DNA from: Sthenelais limicola
Lineage: Eukaryota > Annelida > Polychaeta > Phyllodocida > Sigalionidae
NCBI GenBank assembly: GCA_942159475.1
Contig: OW804102.1
Coordinates: 23,502,684-23,566,683, forward strand
Reading direction: 5' to 3'
DNA: 64,000 nucleotides
Shown piece by piece: positions 24,353-35,690 of the stretch. Position 1 is the first letter of the stretch. Each line of letters opens with the position of its first letter. Under the pieces are notes generated by a model. That model ran no database searches. It saw only the letters and a program-made list of their open reading frames with translations, and was not told the origin of the DNA. The translations under genes and the position numbers were made by a program.

Positions 24353-26085
24353 AAAGAAAGTAACTGCTAATGCTGAGCATAACATAACAAGAAAGTTCTA
24401 GGCTCAAAGCTTCAATGTCCAATGCCACTTAATTCCCATTCAGTCTAATGGAAGAGGTATTTTAAAAGGGCATCAATATAATATGTATTACATCAACTAC
24501 ATGATTATCCCAGTCTTTGAGTTAAGATTTATCATCACATGTCTCGCAACATAGTGATTATTGTACTGGGGAGTGATGATGTAAACAGTTTTCAATTAAA
24601 TATAAGGTGATTGCTCGCGACAGTAAAAGCTCGAGTGTGTGCTTGCATGTACTTGGTGTTTAGAGGAGGGGGCCTCTAGCATTAAAGGTAAATGCCAGCG
24701 ACGTCTGCAGTGCAGCAGGCGGGAATTCAAGAAACTAATCCATGAAAAAATACAATTCACAATATTTTTTTCAAACTTTGTCTTGAGAAAGAACACGGTT
24801 GGGGGAATACAAAAAGCCAAAAAAACAGGATGTTATCATATTATGTTGTGTTCAAGGGATGACTGAAGTTTACTTCCATTCACTATCGATTTCAATGGGG
24901 AAAACCCATCGTGATACAAGTTCAGTTGTATAACTCTTTTTTTTTAGTTCAATGACCCCCTATTTTCTTAATTGGGAGGGAAGAATAACATGTCAGCTCT
25001 GTATATCCAGATTTTAAAGAAAATTGCATGATTCAATCATCTGCTATTTGGGGAAATTCCGGAAATACCGGTTTTCCCATAGGTTTCTATAAAGAACAGT
25101 AGTAATTTTTAGTGGTCCTTGAAACAAAAACTAATTCAATGACATATGGTTTTGGGGAGCTTTTTGGGTTTGCACAAGCATATTCTTTCTAAATCCAAAG
25201 TTTAAACAAAATTCCATGATTCCTTCATTTTTTATTAAACACTGGCATTTACCTGTAAGTTTTCATTTTTTACCTGTTAGACCTGAAAGTAGGGGAAGAA
25301 CCAAATGACAACAAAACTACTTGCTAATTAAAATAAGATTTCTTGCTTACAACATCAGGAAACACTTCATTAGTAAAGTTTTAGGCGATTAGAACGTTGC
25401 CAGTTATGGATTGGATTTCTGGCAATGACAAATTCTACACATGACATCTGAATAATGTATTAGTTATCTTAGAATATTATCATCCACTGAAAATGAGTAT
25501 TGAGGGTGACTCATCAACAACTCCAACACCCGGCCCCCTCCCGCCCCCCCCCCCTCCCCCTTCAAAAAGAAAAAAGAAACAAAGAACACACAAACACAAC
25601 ACGGCCCCGAATCTATCTAATGCCTTAGTGTTGGCATAATAAATGGGATTTCTAAATATATTAAACATGCCCCTTTTCAAGCCTATCTGTACATACCGAC
25701 TTTCTCCTTCAAAGACTTACCAATCCCTGAAAATCCCCTAAAATGTAGGCATAAACATTCGCTGTTGTGGCCACAAACTATGTTAAATCTAGTAAAATAA
25801 CAACGATCACCATGACACTGTAACTGTATTCACAGGAAATTCACATAGAAACCCTTTTGAATAGCCTGTTAGCTTGTCATCGATTGAGTCAAACAATAAA
25901 TAGATAAAACGATGCATAATGCATTGCTATATTTGAGATGAGGGGACATTTGCATCCGATGAGTAATTTATCAATAGCCATTTTCAAAATCGATACAAAA
26001 TGAGGGGGAACTAGCGAGTGATGCATTGTATTGATTGGAGTCTATAATAATGAATCTCTCACTTAATGCAGAACGAGGTCCTAGA
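24353..26085. other. Intergenic, no gene recognised
   Basis: Mostly AT-rich. A C-rich run lies at about 25532-25560. Frames of up to 75 codons overlap on both strands without motifs. No RNA gene was seen. Confidence 0.4.
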
Positions 26086-26690
26086 TGGAGAGGGGAGATT
26101 GAGAGGCAGTGGAGAATAGAGGGGAGAGGAGAGAGGGGAGAGGGAAGAGGGAAAGAGGAAGGAAAGAAGGAGAGATGGGAGAGTAACACAGAGAGAGTTG
26201 GGCGGGGGGGGGAGAGAAAGGGAGAGGAAGAGAGAGAGAGGAGAGATAGGAAAGGGCACGAGAGGAGGGTGGCGGAGTGGTGGTGGAGTGGTGGCGGAGT
26301 GGTGGCGGAGTGAAGTGGAGGGGAGTGGAGTGGTGCAGTCAAAGGAGAAAGATGAAGGGAGAAAACATGAGAGAGGATATGAGAAGCTGAGGAAAATACT
26401 ACTTTGATCAGTAGAAGCTAATGAGAGGGTGATCGGGACAGAGAGAGTAATAGGGAGAGAGAGGGATATGGGGAGACAGATAGAGACAGGGAAAGGGAGA
26501 GAGATAGGGAGATGGATAGGGCTAGAGAGGGCTAGCGAGAGAGGGCTATATACAAGAGAGAGAGAGGAGGATTTGGAGGGAGAGAGAACAATAGACAGAG
26601 GGATATCGAGAGAGAGGGATAGAGCGCGAGGGGAAGAGCGAGAGAGGGGGAGGGTATTGAGAGAAAGAGGGATAGTGAGAGGACAAGGAG
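26086..26690. repeat. Long purine-rich (GA)n-like tract
   Basis: About 600 bp with the plus strand almost wholly G/A, built from GAGAGG, GGAGAGAGAG and GTGGCGGAGTGGTG units. The 234-codon minus frame (serine/leucine/proline) and the arginine/glutamate-rich plus frames across it are artefacts. Confidence 0.88.
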
Positions 26691-27117
26691 ACATCCTTTC
26701 CTTTTTTCTTCCTTTTATTTTTCTTTGAGAGAGATCCTTCTCTGATCTTTGAGCATCACACATTCAAAACATCCCCCTTCCAGCTGACACAGTCGCGATC
26801 TGTAAAACACAAGCTAACCCATGTAAACTCAAACGGGCGCACATGCAATCCCCCTATAGCATGCCAAACCCCGTCTGCTGAACACTTTTACAACCAGTAA
26901 GAACCAGCAACAGCAGCAACTCCCATTAGCAAAGGCGATTTCATGGTTCATTGACCAGGCGCCTCTCTGCAGATCGCACATGAAACATTTAAATATTTTA
27001 AGCACGGATGCTGCCCCACTAGACAACACTGGAGCAAAGGTTGGTGTATGTAGGTGGTAGCCCTCTTCCTGCTGTTCCTGCTCCAGTACCTGACCCCATT
27101 AAATGTGGATGAATCGA

Positions 27118-27480
27118 TAGGCATGTCTAGTGATACTCGATATTGTAATAGGCTCGTATGGATTGCTAAATTGTACCTCCCAAATTCAGTCCATATTGGG
27201 TTCAGTGTTTTAGTCTCTGTAGCTGAAAGACTGATTCCAGTTCTCTCTGAGTGTCGGTGTCTTGGCGTAGCATACTACCTTTTTTTTATGTTCGTAGTCA
27301 TGCCTAGTGATACTTATTAATAGTGGAGGATTATTGTTAAAGTATCTCTCCCAAATTCAGTCCATATTGGGCACAGTATTGTAGTCTCAATAGCTGATGC
27401 TATGTATTGAATGACTCAATCCACTTTTCTCACAGATTTGTGGTAGTATCCTGCCCATAATGGTGTGGACGTTAGTCATT
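27118..27480 (+). repeat. Degenerate tandem array of ~170-190-bp units, left part
   Basis: Two units share CCCAAATTCAGTCCATATTG (27180 and 27351), TTTTAGTCTC/TTGTAGTCTC, a GATTCCAGTT/AATCCACTTT stretch, GTAGCATACTAC/GTAGTATCCTGC and GTCATGCCTAGTGATACT. The array resumes at 28066 after a fold-back-rich interruption. Confidence 0.7.
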
Positions 27481-27504
27481 TCTATTGATTCTTAATAATA
27501 TTTT

Positions 27505-27600
27505 ATTATACGCGCATTCTATACGAGATGTGCTATAAGAGGGGTGCTATAAAAATATTCATATAGGACGTGTCCTATATGAAATGTAGTTGTCTAAAAA
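27505..27600. repeat. Palindrome in array interruption
   Basis: TTCATATAGGACGTGTCCTA, TATGAA at 27559-27584 is self-complementary apart from the central GT. The preceding CGCGCATTCTATACGAGATG resembles the CTCTATACG fold-back family. Confidence 0.6.
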
Positions 27601-27922
27601 TAGCTCTGTTGTTATGCTTCGCGGAGCTTTGGCTCTCCACGGAGCATGTAAACAAATCCCCGCAATCGGTAATCCACCCGTGATTCTGGTACTATGATTA
27701 TAGAAATACATAATAAAACCTACAGCATTAAATATAGCATTAAATTCTCTTTTGAATGATATAAATTGTATTAATGTAGCTCAAGGAATGGCCATGATAT
27801 TGACATTTTAATTCATCAATATACTAACGGGGCTGTCAGCGGGGCTCTCTGAGACTTCTTTAGTATTTTTTCAGTGATATCTGATGACATATGATCAAAT
27901 TGTATGCACATATAATAAATAT

Positions 27923-28071
27923 AGAATGGAACTCGCCAGCAATAATTGAAAATTTATAGGACTTGATTCGTCCACATAAGCACTCTGCCTATGGCATCGT
28001 GCTTATGTGGACGAATCTCGTCCTATAAATATTCGATTATTGCTGGCTTGTCCCATTCTCTCTATATAATG
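27923..28071. repeat. 149-bp fold-back, ~60-bp arms
   Basis: Left arm from TAGAATGGAACTCGCCAGCA through GATTCGTCCACATAAGCAC. Right arm from GTGCTTATGTGGACGAATC through ATTATTGCTGGCTTGTCCCA, TTCT. The loop is about 20 nt. It sits between the two parts of the tandem array and may have split it. Confidence 0.85.
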
Positions 28072-28720
28072 GTATTGATTGCTTAATTGTCCCTCCCAAA
28101 ATCAGCTCATATTGGGTTCACTATTTTAGTGTCTCTAGAGTCAGTACTATGTATTGAAGGGCTGATTCAAGTTCCCTTTAAGTGTTGGTATCTTGGGGTA
28201 GTATACTACCATGTATCTTGTTGGCCTTAGTCATGTCTAGCGATACTCAATATAGTGCTATATATTGCTAGATTTTCCCTCAGTTCATACGGGGCCAGCG
28301 TTTTAGCCTCTACTATGTATTGATAGCTTCTTGGGCATCTGCTTGAGCTCTCTTTGGCTCTGCTTGAGCTCTCTTTGGGTAGTATACTACCATCTACTGT
28401 GTTTGATTACTGTGCTGTAAGAGACTGGTATTTATAGATGGCTAAATTGTACCTCTCAGATTCAGGTGATATGGATTTTGATATTTTAGTTGCTTTTGCT
28501 GATGCCACCCGTCTCAGTTTGGGGTAGTATACTGCCATTTACCTCGTGGAGTTTAGTCATGTCTACTGATAATCCATATTGTAATAGAATCTAGATTGTT
28601 AAATTGCCCTTCCCAGGTCCACTTTATATTTATTACTATTGCAAATATTGTATGGATTCAATGTCAGTCCCAAATTCAGTTTATATAAGGTTCTCCGCAT
28701 TGCATTTATGTAAGGCGGGA
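28072..28720 (+). repeat. Degenerate tandem array of ~150-190-bp units, right part
   Basis: At least four further units, marked by CCCTCCCAAAATCAGCTCAT, CCCTCAGTTCATACGGGG, ACCTCTCAGATTCAGGTGAT and CCCTTCCCAGGTCCACTT, each followed by TTTTAG and GGGTAGTATACTACCAT-type text, then TAGTCATGTCTAGCGATACT. Confidence 0.65.
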
Positions 28721-29472
28721 TCGTTATTAGCGGGACTCACTACCCAATACCACATCCACCAACGCCACCTACTCGCCACTATATAACCCATTACCCATAA
28801 AACCCATCACTCGCTCGTCCTCTGTCCGCTTTGACCGCTCTCACGCATCACCCACCCACCCACACCTATCGTCTTCATCAGCATTCTTCAACAATAATCT
28901 CAACAATTACCACTGCATTGTTTCATCAGTGGATTTATTCGATCAATTATCACCCAATTATTTTATCAAATCTATGATTTGTAACCAATTTTATCACTAC
29001 TTTAAATCAAATAAATCAAACTTTATCAATAAGAATCAATTAAATAAACCCCAAACTGCCTTTGAGTTCCTATCCAATAATGTTGGTATTTTGATACCTT
29101 TTTATAGAGTCTATCATCAATGCGTTCAATTGGTCTCTTTTCGGTAGTAAATCATCAATTATGTTTACAATTCATGAATTCTCACTTTCAAATGTAGTCC
29201 AGATGGTGTCGATATATATCGGTGTGCTTCACAAACAAAAATATGAAATGGTTATTTCAAGCTTAGCAGTAAGTGCCAATCGGTTTGTACTTTTTCTCAT
29301 CATACAGCTGGTGTATATATAGTCTTCATGGTTGGAGATAACATACTACCATTAATTGATTACAGCTCATTCCAAATGACTGATGATACTACTGACAACT
29401 GGTTATCAATATCATAATCAATGGTACATAAAGGGTCAGGTCAGCTGGACGTGTACCATCGACAGCCCTACA

Positions 29473-29669
29473 CATATCGGTGAAGTCATTAGAAAATGTA
29501 CAATTGGCCTTCACCAATCCTCTCAAATAACCCAAATTCGAGACAAAAAAGAGGTTAAAAATACAGTTTAACATGGACAAATAGATTCGTTTAATCAATT
29601 CAATAATTGACTAAATTGTCTAAATGTGTAGAGCAGTCAATAACTGTACATTTTCTAACTATCTGACAC
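29473..29669 (+). repeat. MITE family M1, internally shortened
   Basis: Left end CACATATCGGTGAAGTCATT, AGAAAATGTACAATTGGCC. Right end AACTGTACATTTTCTAACTA, TCTGACAC. About 50 bp shorter than the reference. The reverse-strand frame here (SNLGYLRGL...) is the same MITE-encoded artefact seen at 58.6 kb. Confidence 0.75.
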
Positions 29670-29739
29670 TTCTCAATTCTTCTAAACTGGATCGACACTG
29701 GATCTAAACTGGATCGGCATTACACTCTTAGCTGGAATC

Positions 29740-29935
29740 ACGTGGGATTTCCGTGCGCCGACGGTGCGGATCCGGAAACACGGAATGCCGGTGCGGTTCT
29801 GTCACATGGCACCGTCATGCGGCGCCGTCACCAGGACGGCGTGGCACCGTCATGCGGCGCCGTCGCCAGGACGGAGCGGCACCGTCGGGAGCTGCATGCA
29901 TGACGTCACAGGTCTGCATGATGCATCAGTGCGGA
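29740..29935. promoter_or_regulatory. GC-rich island with 35-bp duplication and a CRE
   Basis: CpG-rich sequence in an AT-rich setting. GGCACCGTCATGCGGCGCCG starts at 29808 and 29843 (period 35), with a third partial copy at 29878. A perfect palindromic CRE, TGACGTCA, lies at 29901-29908. With the TATA motif 130 bp further on, it could be a promoter. No gene downstream was identified, so the call rests on motifs alone. Confidence 0.35.
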
Positions 29936-30039
29936 AATTAGTGGGGGGTGGCAGGGGGAAATAGTGTGCATCCAAATGTAGTGAGGTGCGGCAGGGGTGA
30001 TATCTCTGTACTACTGTACTGTACAATGCTGAATATATG

Positions 30040-30049
30040 TATAAATAGG
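30040..30049 (+). promoter_or_regulatory. Candidate TATA box
   Basis: TATAAATAGG is a strong match to the metazoan TATA consensus and lies downstream of the CRE at 29901. A start of transcription would be expected near 30070. No convincing coding exon follows; the next ATG (30079) opens only a very short frame. Confidence 0.3.
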
Positions 30050-30589
30050 AGCGGAATTGAAGCAAAGAAGACAAGACAATGGTTACATTATATACAGATT
30101 GTTTATTCATTTCATATTCAGTAACATATTATAGATATAATAATTTCATTGTCCCTTTCTGCCAATTAACATGAAACATGAATAAAAATAATAAAAATCT
30201 GATGAAAACATAACGATTTAAATGGAAGGAATTAAATCAACTGTTGCAAAGTAAAGGGTTTTACCCTAAAATCCAAGATGTACATAATTATAATGAAAAT
30301 ATATGCATTCTGATAACAATGGTTCTTTGTCTGATAACACCACATTGTCTACATGGCCAAGGAAGCATATTATCTGGATAGATTTGTCAATAAACGGGCG
30401 AATAATAATTCATAAAAATTACAAGAAACAGTTGTCATTTTAACACTCTTTTAAAGGGACTCTTGTCCCCAGTGGGTCGGATACCAGTCTAACAGTTGCA
30501 GTGTATCAGTTGGCTTAGAGGTAAATTATCTGTTGCAGTTTGAACTAATTACTCATGAGATGCGTGAATCATTATTTCTATGAGAAGAT

Positions 30590-31200
30590 GATTGACTTTT
30601 CTGACTTTTTGATTGACTATTTTGACTTTTTCGATTGACTATTTTGATTTTCCGATTGACTATTTTGACTTTCTGATTGCTTTTCAATTCTGACTTTTTG
30701 ATTGACTTTTCTGACTTTTAGATTGACTATTTCAACTTTTCGATTAACTATTTTGACATTTCTTTTGATTGACTATTTCAACTTTCTGACTTTTTGATTG
30801 ACAATTCTGACTTTTTGATTGACTATTTTTGACTTTTCAGTCAACTATTTTGACTTTCCGATTGACTTTTCTGACTTTATGATTGACTTTATTGTTGACT
30901 TTTTTTACTTTTAGAAATAGTCAATCAAAAAGTCAATCATAAAGTCAGAAAAGTCAATCGAAATGTCAATCGAAATGTCAATCGAAAAGTCAATCGAAAA
31001 GTCACAATAGTCAGAAAAGTCAAAATATATAGTCAATCATAAAGTCAATTGTTAAGTCAGAAAAGTCAATCGAAAAGTCAGAATGGTCAATCGAAAAGTC
31101 AAAATGGTCAATCAAAAAGTCAGAATAGTCAATCGTAAAGTCAGAAAACTCAATCGAAAAGTGGAAATAGTTGATCGCTAAGTGGAAATAGTCGATCGTT
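30590..31200. repeat. 600-bp inverted satellite
   Basis: From 30590 to about 30905 the plus strand repeats GATTGACTTTTCTGACTTTT-like units (15-22 bp, built on GATTGACT and GACTTTT). From about 30910 to 31200 it repeats the reverse complement, AAAAGTCAATCGAAAAGTCA. The two halves meet within a few bases at about 30908, making a giant imperfect palindrome. Confidence 0.9.
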
Positions 31201-32003
31201 AAGTGGAAACCAACCTTTTTATTTGTATATCTTTTACGATTTCACCGATCGTACATGTTACCGCATGTTACCAATGGGCGCTGACACAATAATATCCATA
31301 AAATCTGCATAAATGAGCCATGTCAACTTCATAAACTATCCCAAACTATAGTTTATGAACATATTAAAGTGTGGCAATATTCCTTTTGGTGGAAATATCA
31401 CGATTTCACCACCTCCATCTCGTGGGAAGCCATGCTTTCTGCCGCCATTTTGTTTTTTACTTGGCTGATGCGCATGCACATCACTACCTACGGTAACGCG
31501 GTTGTGTTGGCGGGCCTTGTCGCTGCACACGCCATGGCAGGCCTTGCTGCCTGTGTGATGGACCTTGCTACCCGGACACTTATGTCCACTGTAGCTCAGA
31601 TCATTAGAGCCCCTATGCTCATGGACACTACCGAAGCTGTAATGATTAACCATCGACTGAATATAAACACCTGAACGTTTAATCTAACCTTGTTTTCAAC
31701 CTCATATGCAATGATTATTGTGTAAAGTCATTCGAAGCGTTCAGAAAGCAGTTATATTTTCTTGGCTGGTAGGTACCATATCAACTATCGTGGCCGCCAT
31801 GTTTTCGTTAAGCCTGGGCAGACGTGGAGACGTTCTCGAGGCAAACACAAATGACATAGGCTTAGAAATTGAATGAAATGGAGCATATCGAAAAAATCTA
31901 ACCAACCTCTTTATTTGTATAATCAAACCAGTATATCTTTCACAATATTCACGATTCCATGGATCGAACACACTTCAAGTGGGCCCTGGCTGTTTTGACT
32001 TTG
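31201..32003. other. Intergenic, GC-mixed, no gene recognised
   Basis: AACCAACCTTTTTATTTGTA near 31207 recurs as AACCAACCTCTTTATTTGTA near 31902, so the block is bounded by a diverged direct repeat. Opposing frames of about 100 codons at 31336-31674 come from a GC-richer stretch with internal GGCCTTG repeats, and no family was recognised. Confidence 0.4.
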
Positions 32004-32082
32004 GCGCATGCGCGTCATTACCTCTTCCGTTTTGAACGGAGGTAGCGGCCATACTGCAGATGTCGGTACCGATAGCGGTAAG
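32004..32082 (+). promoter_or_regulatory. NRF1-like site with possible first exon and splice donor
   Basis: GCGCATGCGC at 32004-32013 is a full NRF1 palindrome. Fifty bases later an ATG at 32060 opens six codons that end exactly at a consensus donor, GCG|GTAAGT (GT at 32078-32079). This is the layout of a TATA-less animal promoter with a very short first coding exon. No downstream exon was identified, so this is a motif-level suggestion. Confidence 0.25.
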
Positions 32083-32260
32083 TGGTGAAAAGCTGCACCA
32101 CACAGAACGGTAGTGGAGTAACAGAAGTAATTACATCTCCGTCATGAAAGGGATCATTATGATAAATAACATGCCTATCACACCTAATTGTCTCACATCT
32201 CAAGGATGTCTGTACACATCGAAAAATCCAAACATGTGCTTACATATATACATCCTTATA

Positions 32261-32333
32261 CAGTGGAACCTCAGATAAAGACCACCTCTCTATAGAGACC
32301 ATCCCTCTATTAAGACCATTAAGGTCTTTAGAA
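32261..32333 (+). repeat. Single end of a pogo/Tigger-like DNA element
   Basis: Preceded by TA, the sequence CAGTGGAACCTCAGATAAAG with following CTCTATAGAGACC and CTCTATTAAGACC steps resembles terminal repeats of pogo-type Tc1/mariner elements, which start CAGTGGAACCTC and use TA targets. The opposite end (GAGGTTCCACTG) was not found in the window, so it is a solo or truncated end. Confidence 0.45.
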
Positions 32334-32831
32334 TACAAAATGTCATTTGTTCAAATGGACGATTTTAGTTGCCTGAATAAGATTATGTTGCTGGTTGTAG
32401 AAAATTTAAGGAATATTAAATATTAAATTATGACACTATATATGCTCCCCCTTGAATCTATTTTCATTAACATGAGCATACTTGAAGAAAACTTGTTATA
32501 AATAATGACAATTGATGGTTTGGATAACAAACCACACATCTTGGACATGTGGTGGCCCTAAATTTGCCCCAAATCATAGCTTTTGTTATACAGATCATAG
32601 CATCGATTTAGACACTGAAATCTTAGTTACTACAGTGAGTTCATAGAAGTTGGCACCTCTGCTATATATCTCTCTACACACCATAAGTACTCATAAGTTG
32701 GGACCGTAGGACTGAGGTGGTGGTGATGGACCTGACTGAGGGAAAGTGGAGTTGCCATTTCCTGATATCTGATGGGTGGTTGGTTGGTGGTTTGGTGGCT
32801 CATTCTGGCCTTCTCCTCTTCAGCCCATCCC

Positions 32832-34888
32832 TTATTTCTGTAAGTGAAGAGAAAAAGAAGCACTTTAAAGGAGACAAATCATAGAAGCAATAAGCTGACA
32901 GCCAGAACAGAGATGTCTGTAAATGAATAATATAACTTAACAACCCAAGAAAAATAGTTGAAGAAGAGAGTCCCTTTTAGAAAATTAAATGAGTTAATAT
33001 AAAAAGTTAATATAAATTTTCTAGCAATAATTTTGGTATTACCTTTTGCTCCATCATTAAGCCTTTCTCCTTGTATTGGTGACAACACTGACTGTAAGAC
33101 CTATTTGTACAGAATTCTGTAGCATCCTTGATGCCATCCAGGACCACACTGAGTCCATGGAACTCATCCGCAGCCTAACAATGCATGGTGGTATTATTCT
33201 GAAAATATACAAGTGTTGTTATTAATAGATGGAACAAGCATATTATGAGTAGTTCTCCCAATCGAGCATCATTTCGTTTTCCAGTTTAGGGTGTCTACAA
33301 ACTGTATTTGGGATGACCACACATGATTATAACCATTTTATGGGCAGCCTACTTTCAAAGTTCTTATGCCAGAATCTTCGCCGCTATTGCAAAAGTGCTT
33401 TTTCAGGCTAGAAAATAAGTAATAATTATGGAATTTGAATATAATACACAGGCACATTTAGAAAATATATTATTTCTGCCTACGAAAAATGGTTCTTACA
33501 CATGCAGACACATTCATTATCATGAAAAACGGAATATTTAAGAAATCTCTAATCTAAACTGGTCTAGACATGGAAAATATTATTTTGGAATATTTGTGTC
33601 GCATTACAACAGATTTTAGCTTCAAAATAATGAAGTAGGCCTACCCCAAGAGTAACCATTAATATTAAATTGCATCTAGTATTTGTGGACGGAGGATGCA
33701 TATTATGGATACATGTATATTCTGATAGTAATAAAAGTTAGGCTACTAGCCTACAATGTCTCTGAAACCTTTTATTCTCTTAGATAACATTCCTTGGACT
33801 GGTATGGGAATATTTTATGTCACGTTACGACATGTGATATATCTACAATATTTTTTCTAAAAAACATTTGATGTGATTTCGACCTTCCTAATAATTATTT
33901 AAGCCTGCTTGAAAATGGTGAAAAATATAAATATGATTAAATTCTGTACGCCATAATTATTACAAATAAAGAGACCCTCCTATCAAACAGTGATTTCATA
34001 GCAATAAAATGGACAATTTTAACAAAATCAAGTCAAACTTAAATTCTAGTTAGAACCAGGCCTATGTTTTTGCCAGTCAACATATCCATTCTCTCTAGCT
34101 TTGACTTTTCATTCAATCATGCTAGCCGCAGTAGACTTAGTGTTACTGAAATAAAGCAGAAGCTGGGAGCTGACTAAGTGTCAACGAAGTAGGTAACCTT
34201 TCAACAAGATCGGCCTTCTCCTCCAAAACTTTGACTCCCCTCTTCCTTAGCTCAACTTTTTAAGGTGACCACTGTCATTCCCCATTGTGTTTAGACCACT
34301 TTTGCTCTTCAAATTCTCAACTTTATACATGTAATAATGATGTGAAACACTGAGGAACACTGCTATTTACATGCGTTCCCTATGCTTAAATCATGCGGCA
34401 CTGGTACCCGGATGTTGGCTCCTGGGACCCGGTTACCCCCAGCGCCGCCCTAGGGTCAAACGGCCGTACTGCCGGCTGAGAGTCCCCATTAATACTCATA
34501 CTCTTCTCAAAGCGGCTGTTGCCGACGGCCAATGTGTAGACAGTATTTACGAAAATTGCAGTTTATATATGCGCTAATTTATGTATTCCTGACAAGTTTA
34601 AATTCCTCATTGCTGTACACATAGGCCTAGTCTAATCATACACATGTGCCGGCACATGTGTATGTTTACACCCAGGCACCCTAAAGCTACCTTGCAACCG
34701 AAAACCGTTAGAATCAACAGTCCCCCCTTCGCTCGGGTCACGCAGGCCTGTTTCACTACATATAATGCACTGATGGGGTCTTGAGAAATATGTCTGTTTG
34801 ACTGGACGTTTGACTGGTTTTTAAATAAGAAAATGATGATTAGACTAGGCCTACTTACCTTCACATACTGTGACATAGCTCCCCACAT
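32832..34888 (-). CDS. Candidate small three-exon host gene, unknown function
   Basis: Not a recognised family. The model is read on the minus strand. Exon 1 (34888-34859, ATG start, 10 codons) ends at a consensus donor AAG|GTAAGT. Exon 2 (33174-33043) is exactly 44 open codons between TTAG and AAG|GTAATA. Exon 3 starts after a strong acceptor (TTCACTTACAG, ending at 32838), where phase 0 gives one codon and a stop. The exon 2 peptide begins AADEFHGLSVVLDG and has a Cys pair (SQCCHQYKEK), unlike the low-complexity frames elsewhere. An upstream in-frame ATG at 34945 would give about 74 residues in all. Odd points: another start, in the setting AAGATGGCGGAT (34922), is typical of animal genes but runs in another phase and would stop in exon 2; and exon 3 has a longer open frame in phase 2. 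An exon may therefore be missing or the frames misjoined. Confidence 0.3.
33175..34858. other. Proposed intron, no other feature
   Basis: AT-rich up to about 34370, then a GC-rich patch at 34380-34545 (ACCCGGTTACCCCCAGCGCC). CACATGTGCCGGCACATGTG at 34643-34662 is a perfect 20-bp palindrome. No repeat family was recognised. Confidence 0.35.
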
Positions 34889-35499
34889 GTTCAAAACTCC
34901 ACTGCAAACAACGATCCGCCATCTTGACCTAGCTTTTGACCTCATAGTGAGGAGAGTTCAACTGCGTGACGGTGACGATCCGGTCGAGTACGTTGCTCCG
35001 TAACGGAACCAAGCTTTGTTATGCGCTCCGTTCTCACACGGAGCAAACATTGGCTATCGGTGCTGTATTGTTCTAAAACGGATCGAAACTATAGGGCACC
35101 GATATGGGACGCCAAAGGCTAAGAGTGTATATACTAGGGACTTCAGAGTATATTCAGTTTTACGCCGGTTCATGAAACCCGCTCAGTTAACTTGAGCTGT
35201 ATTTTGAAATTAAAATTTTTGTATTAAATTAGGGCTATTTGAATTGACTGGAGAAAAAGGCCAATTGTACATTTTCAGACAACTTAACCTGTATGCTATA
35301 AGCTTGCCTGGAAACTTCCCTCTAATGTTTTTGTATCCAACTTCTTTTAAAATGTCCATCGGTCTCTCCTACATGATTTATCTGACTAGAACTACGCAGG
35401 AAAACAACCGTATTCAAATAATTCATTCTCCAGTAAATACAGGTATAAATGATCTATGTAATTTATGATGAATGAATAAGTTATGGTCGATAGACTATT

Positions 35500-35690
35500 A
35501 CAATTCGCCTACACCAATCCTTTAAAAAACAAATTTAAAACAAAAATGACCTTCGATATAATAGTTCAGTAAATTAAACCGAGCAGCAATTTTTAATGAA
35601 TGCAATATCAAATATATTCACATATATATCTAGTATTTATCATTTTTGGTATAAATTAGCAGAAGGTATTTAATCAATGCATGTGTCGAG
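35500..35690 (+). repeat. MITE family M1, ends degraded
   Basis: ACAATTCGCCTACACCAATC, CTTTAAAAAAC ... AATATCAAATATATTCACAT, ATATATCTAGTATTTATCAT follows the M1 order. An isolated M1 end (GGCCAATTGTACATTTTCAG) also lies at 35259-35278, so the copy is split or two copies abut. Confidence 0.55.

Noticed and set aside
26059..26763. 234-codon Ser/Leu/Pro-rich frame
   Set aside because: It reads the purine tract on the opposite strand and has no domain, only biased composition.
30590..31200. CRISPR array or telomeric repeat
   Set aside because: Units are degenerate, lack unique spacers, switch orientation midway, and do not match a telomere motif.
31336..31674. Opposing ~100-codon frames as a gene
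   Set aside because: Both strands are open over a short GC-rich stretch with internal GGCCTTG repeats. I recognise no motif and see no splice context.
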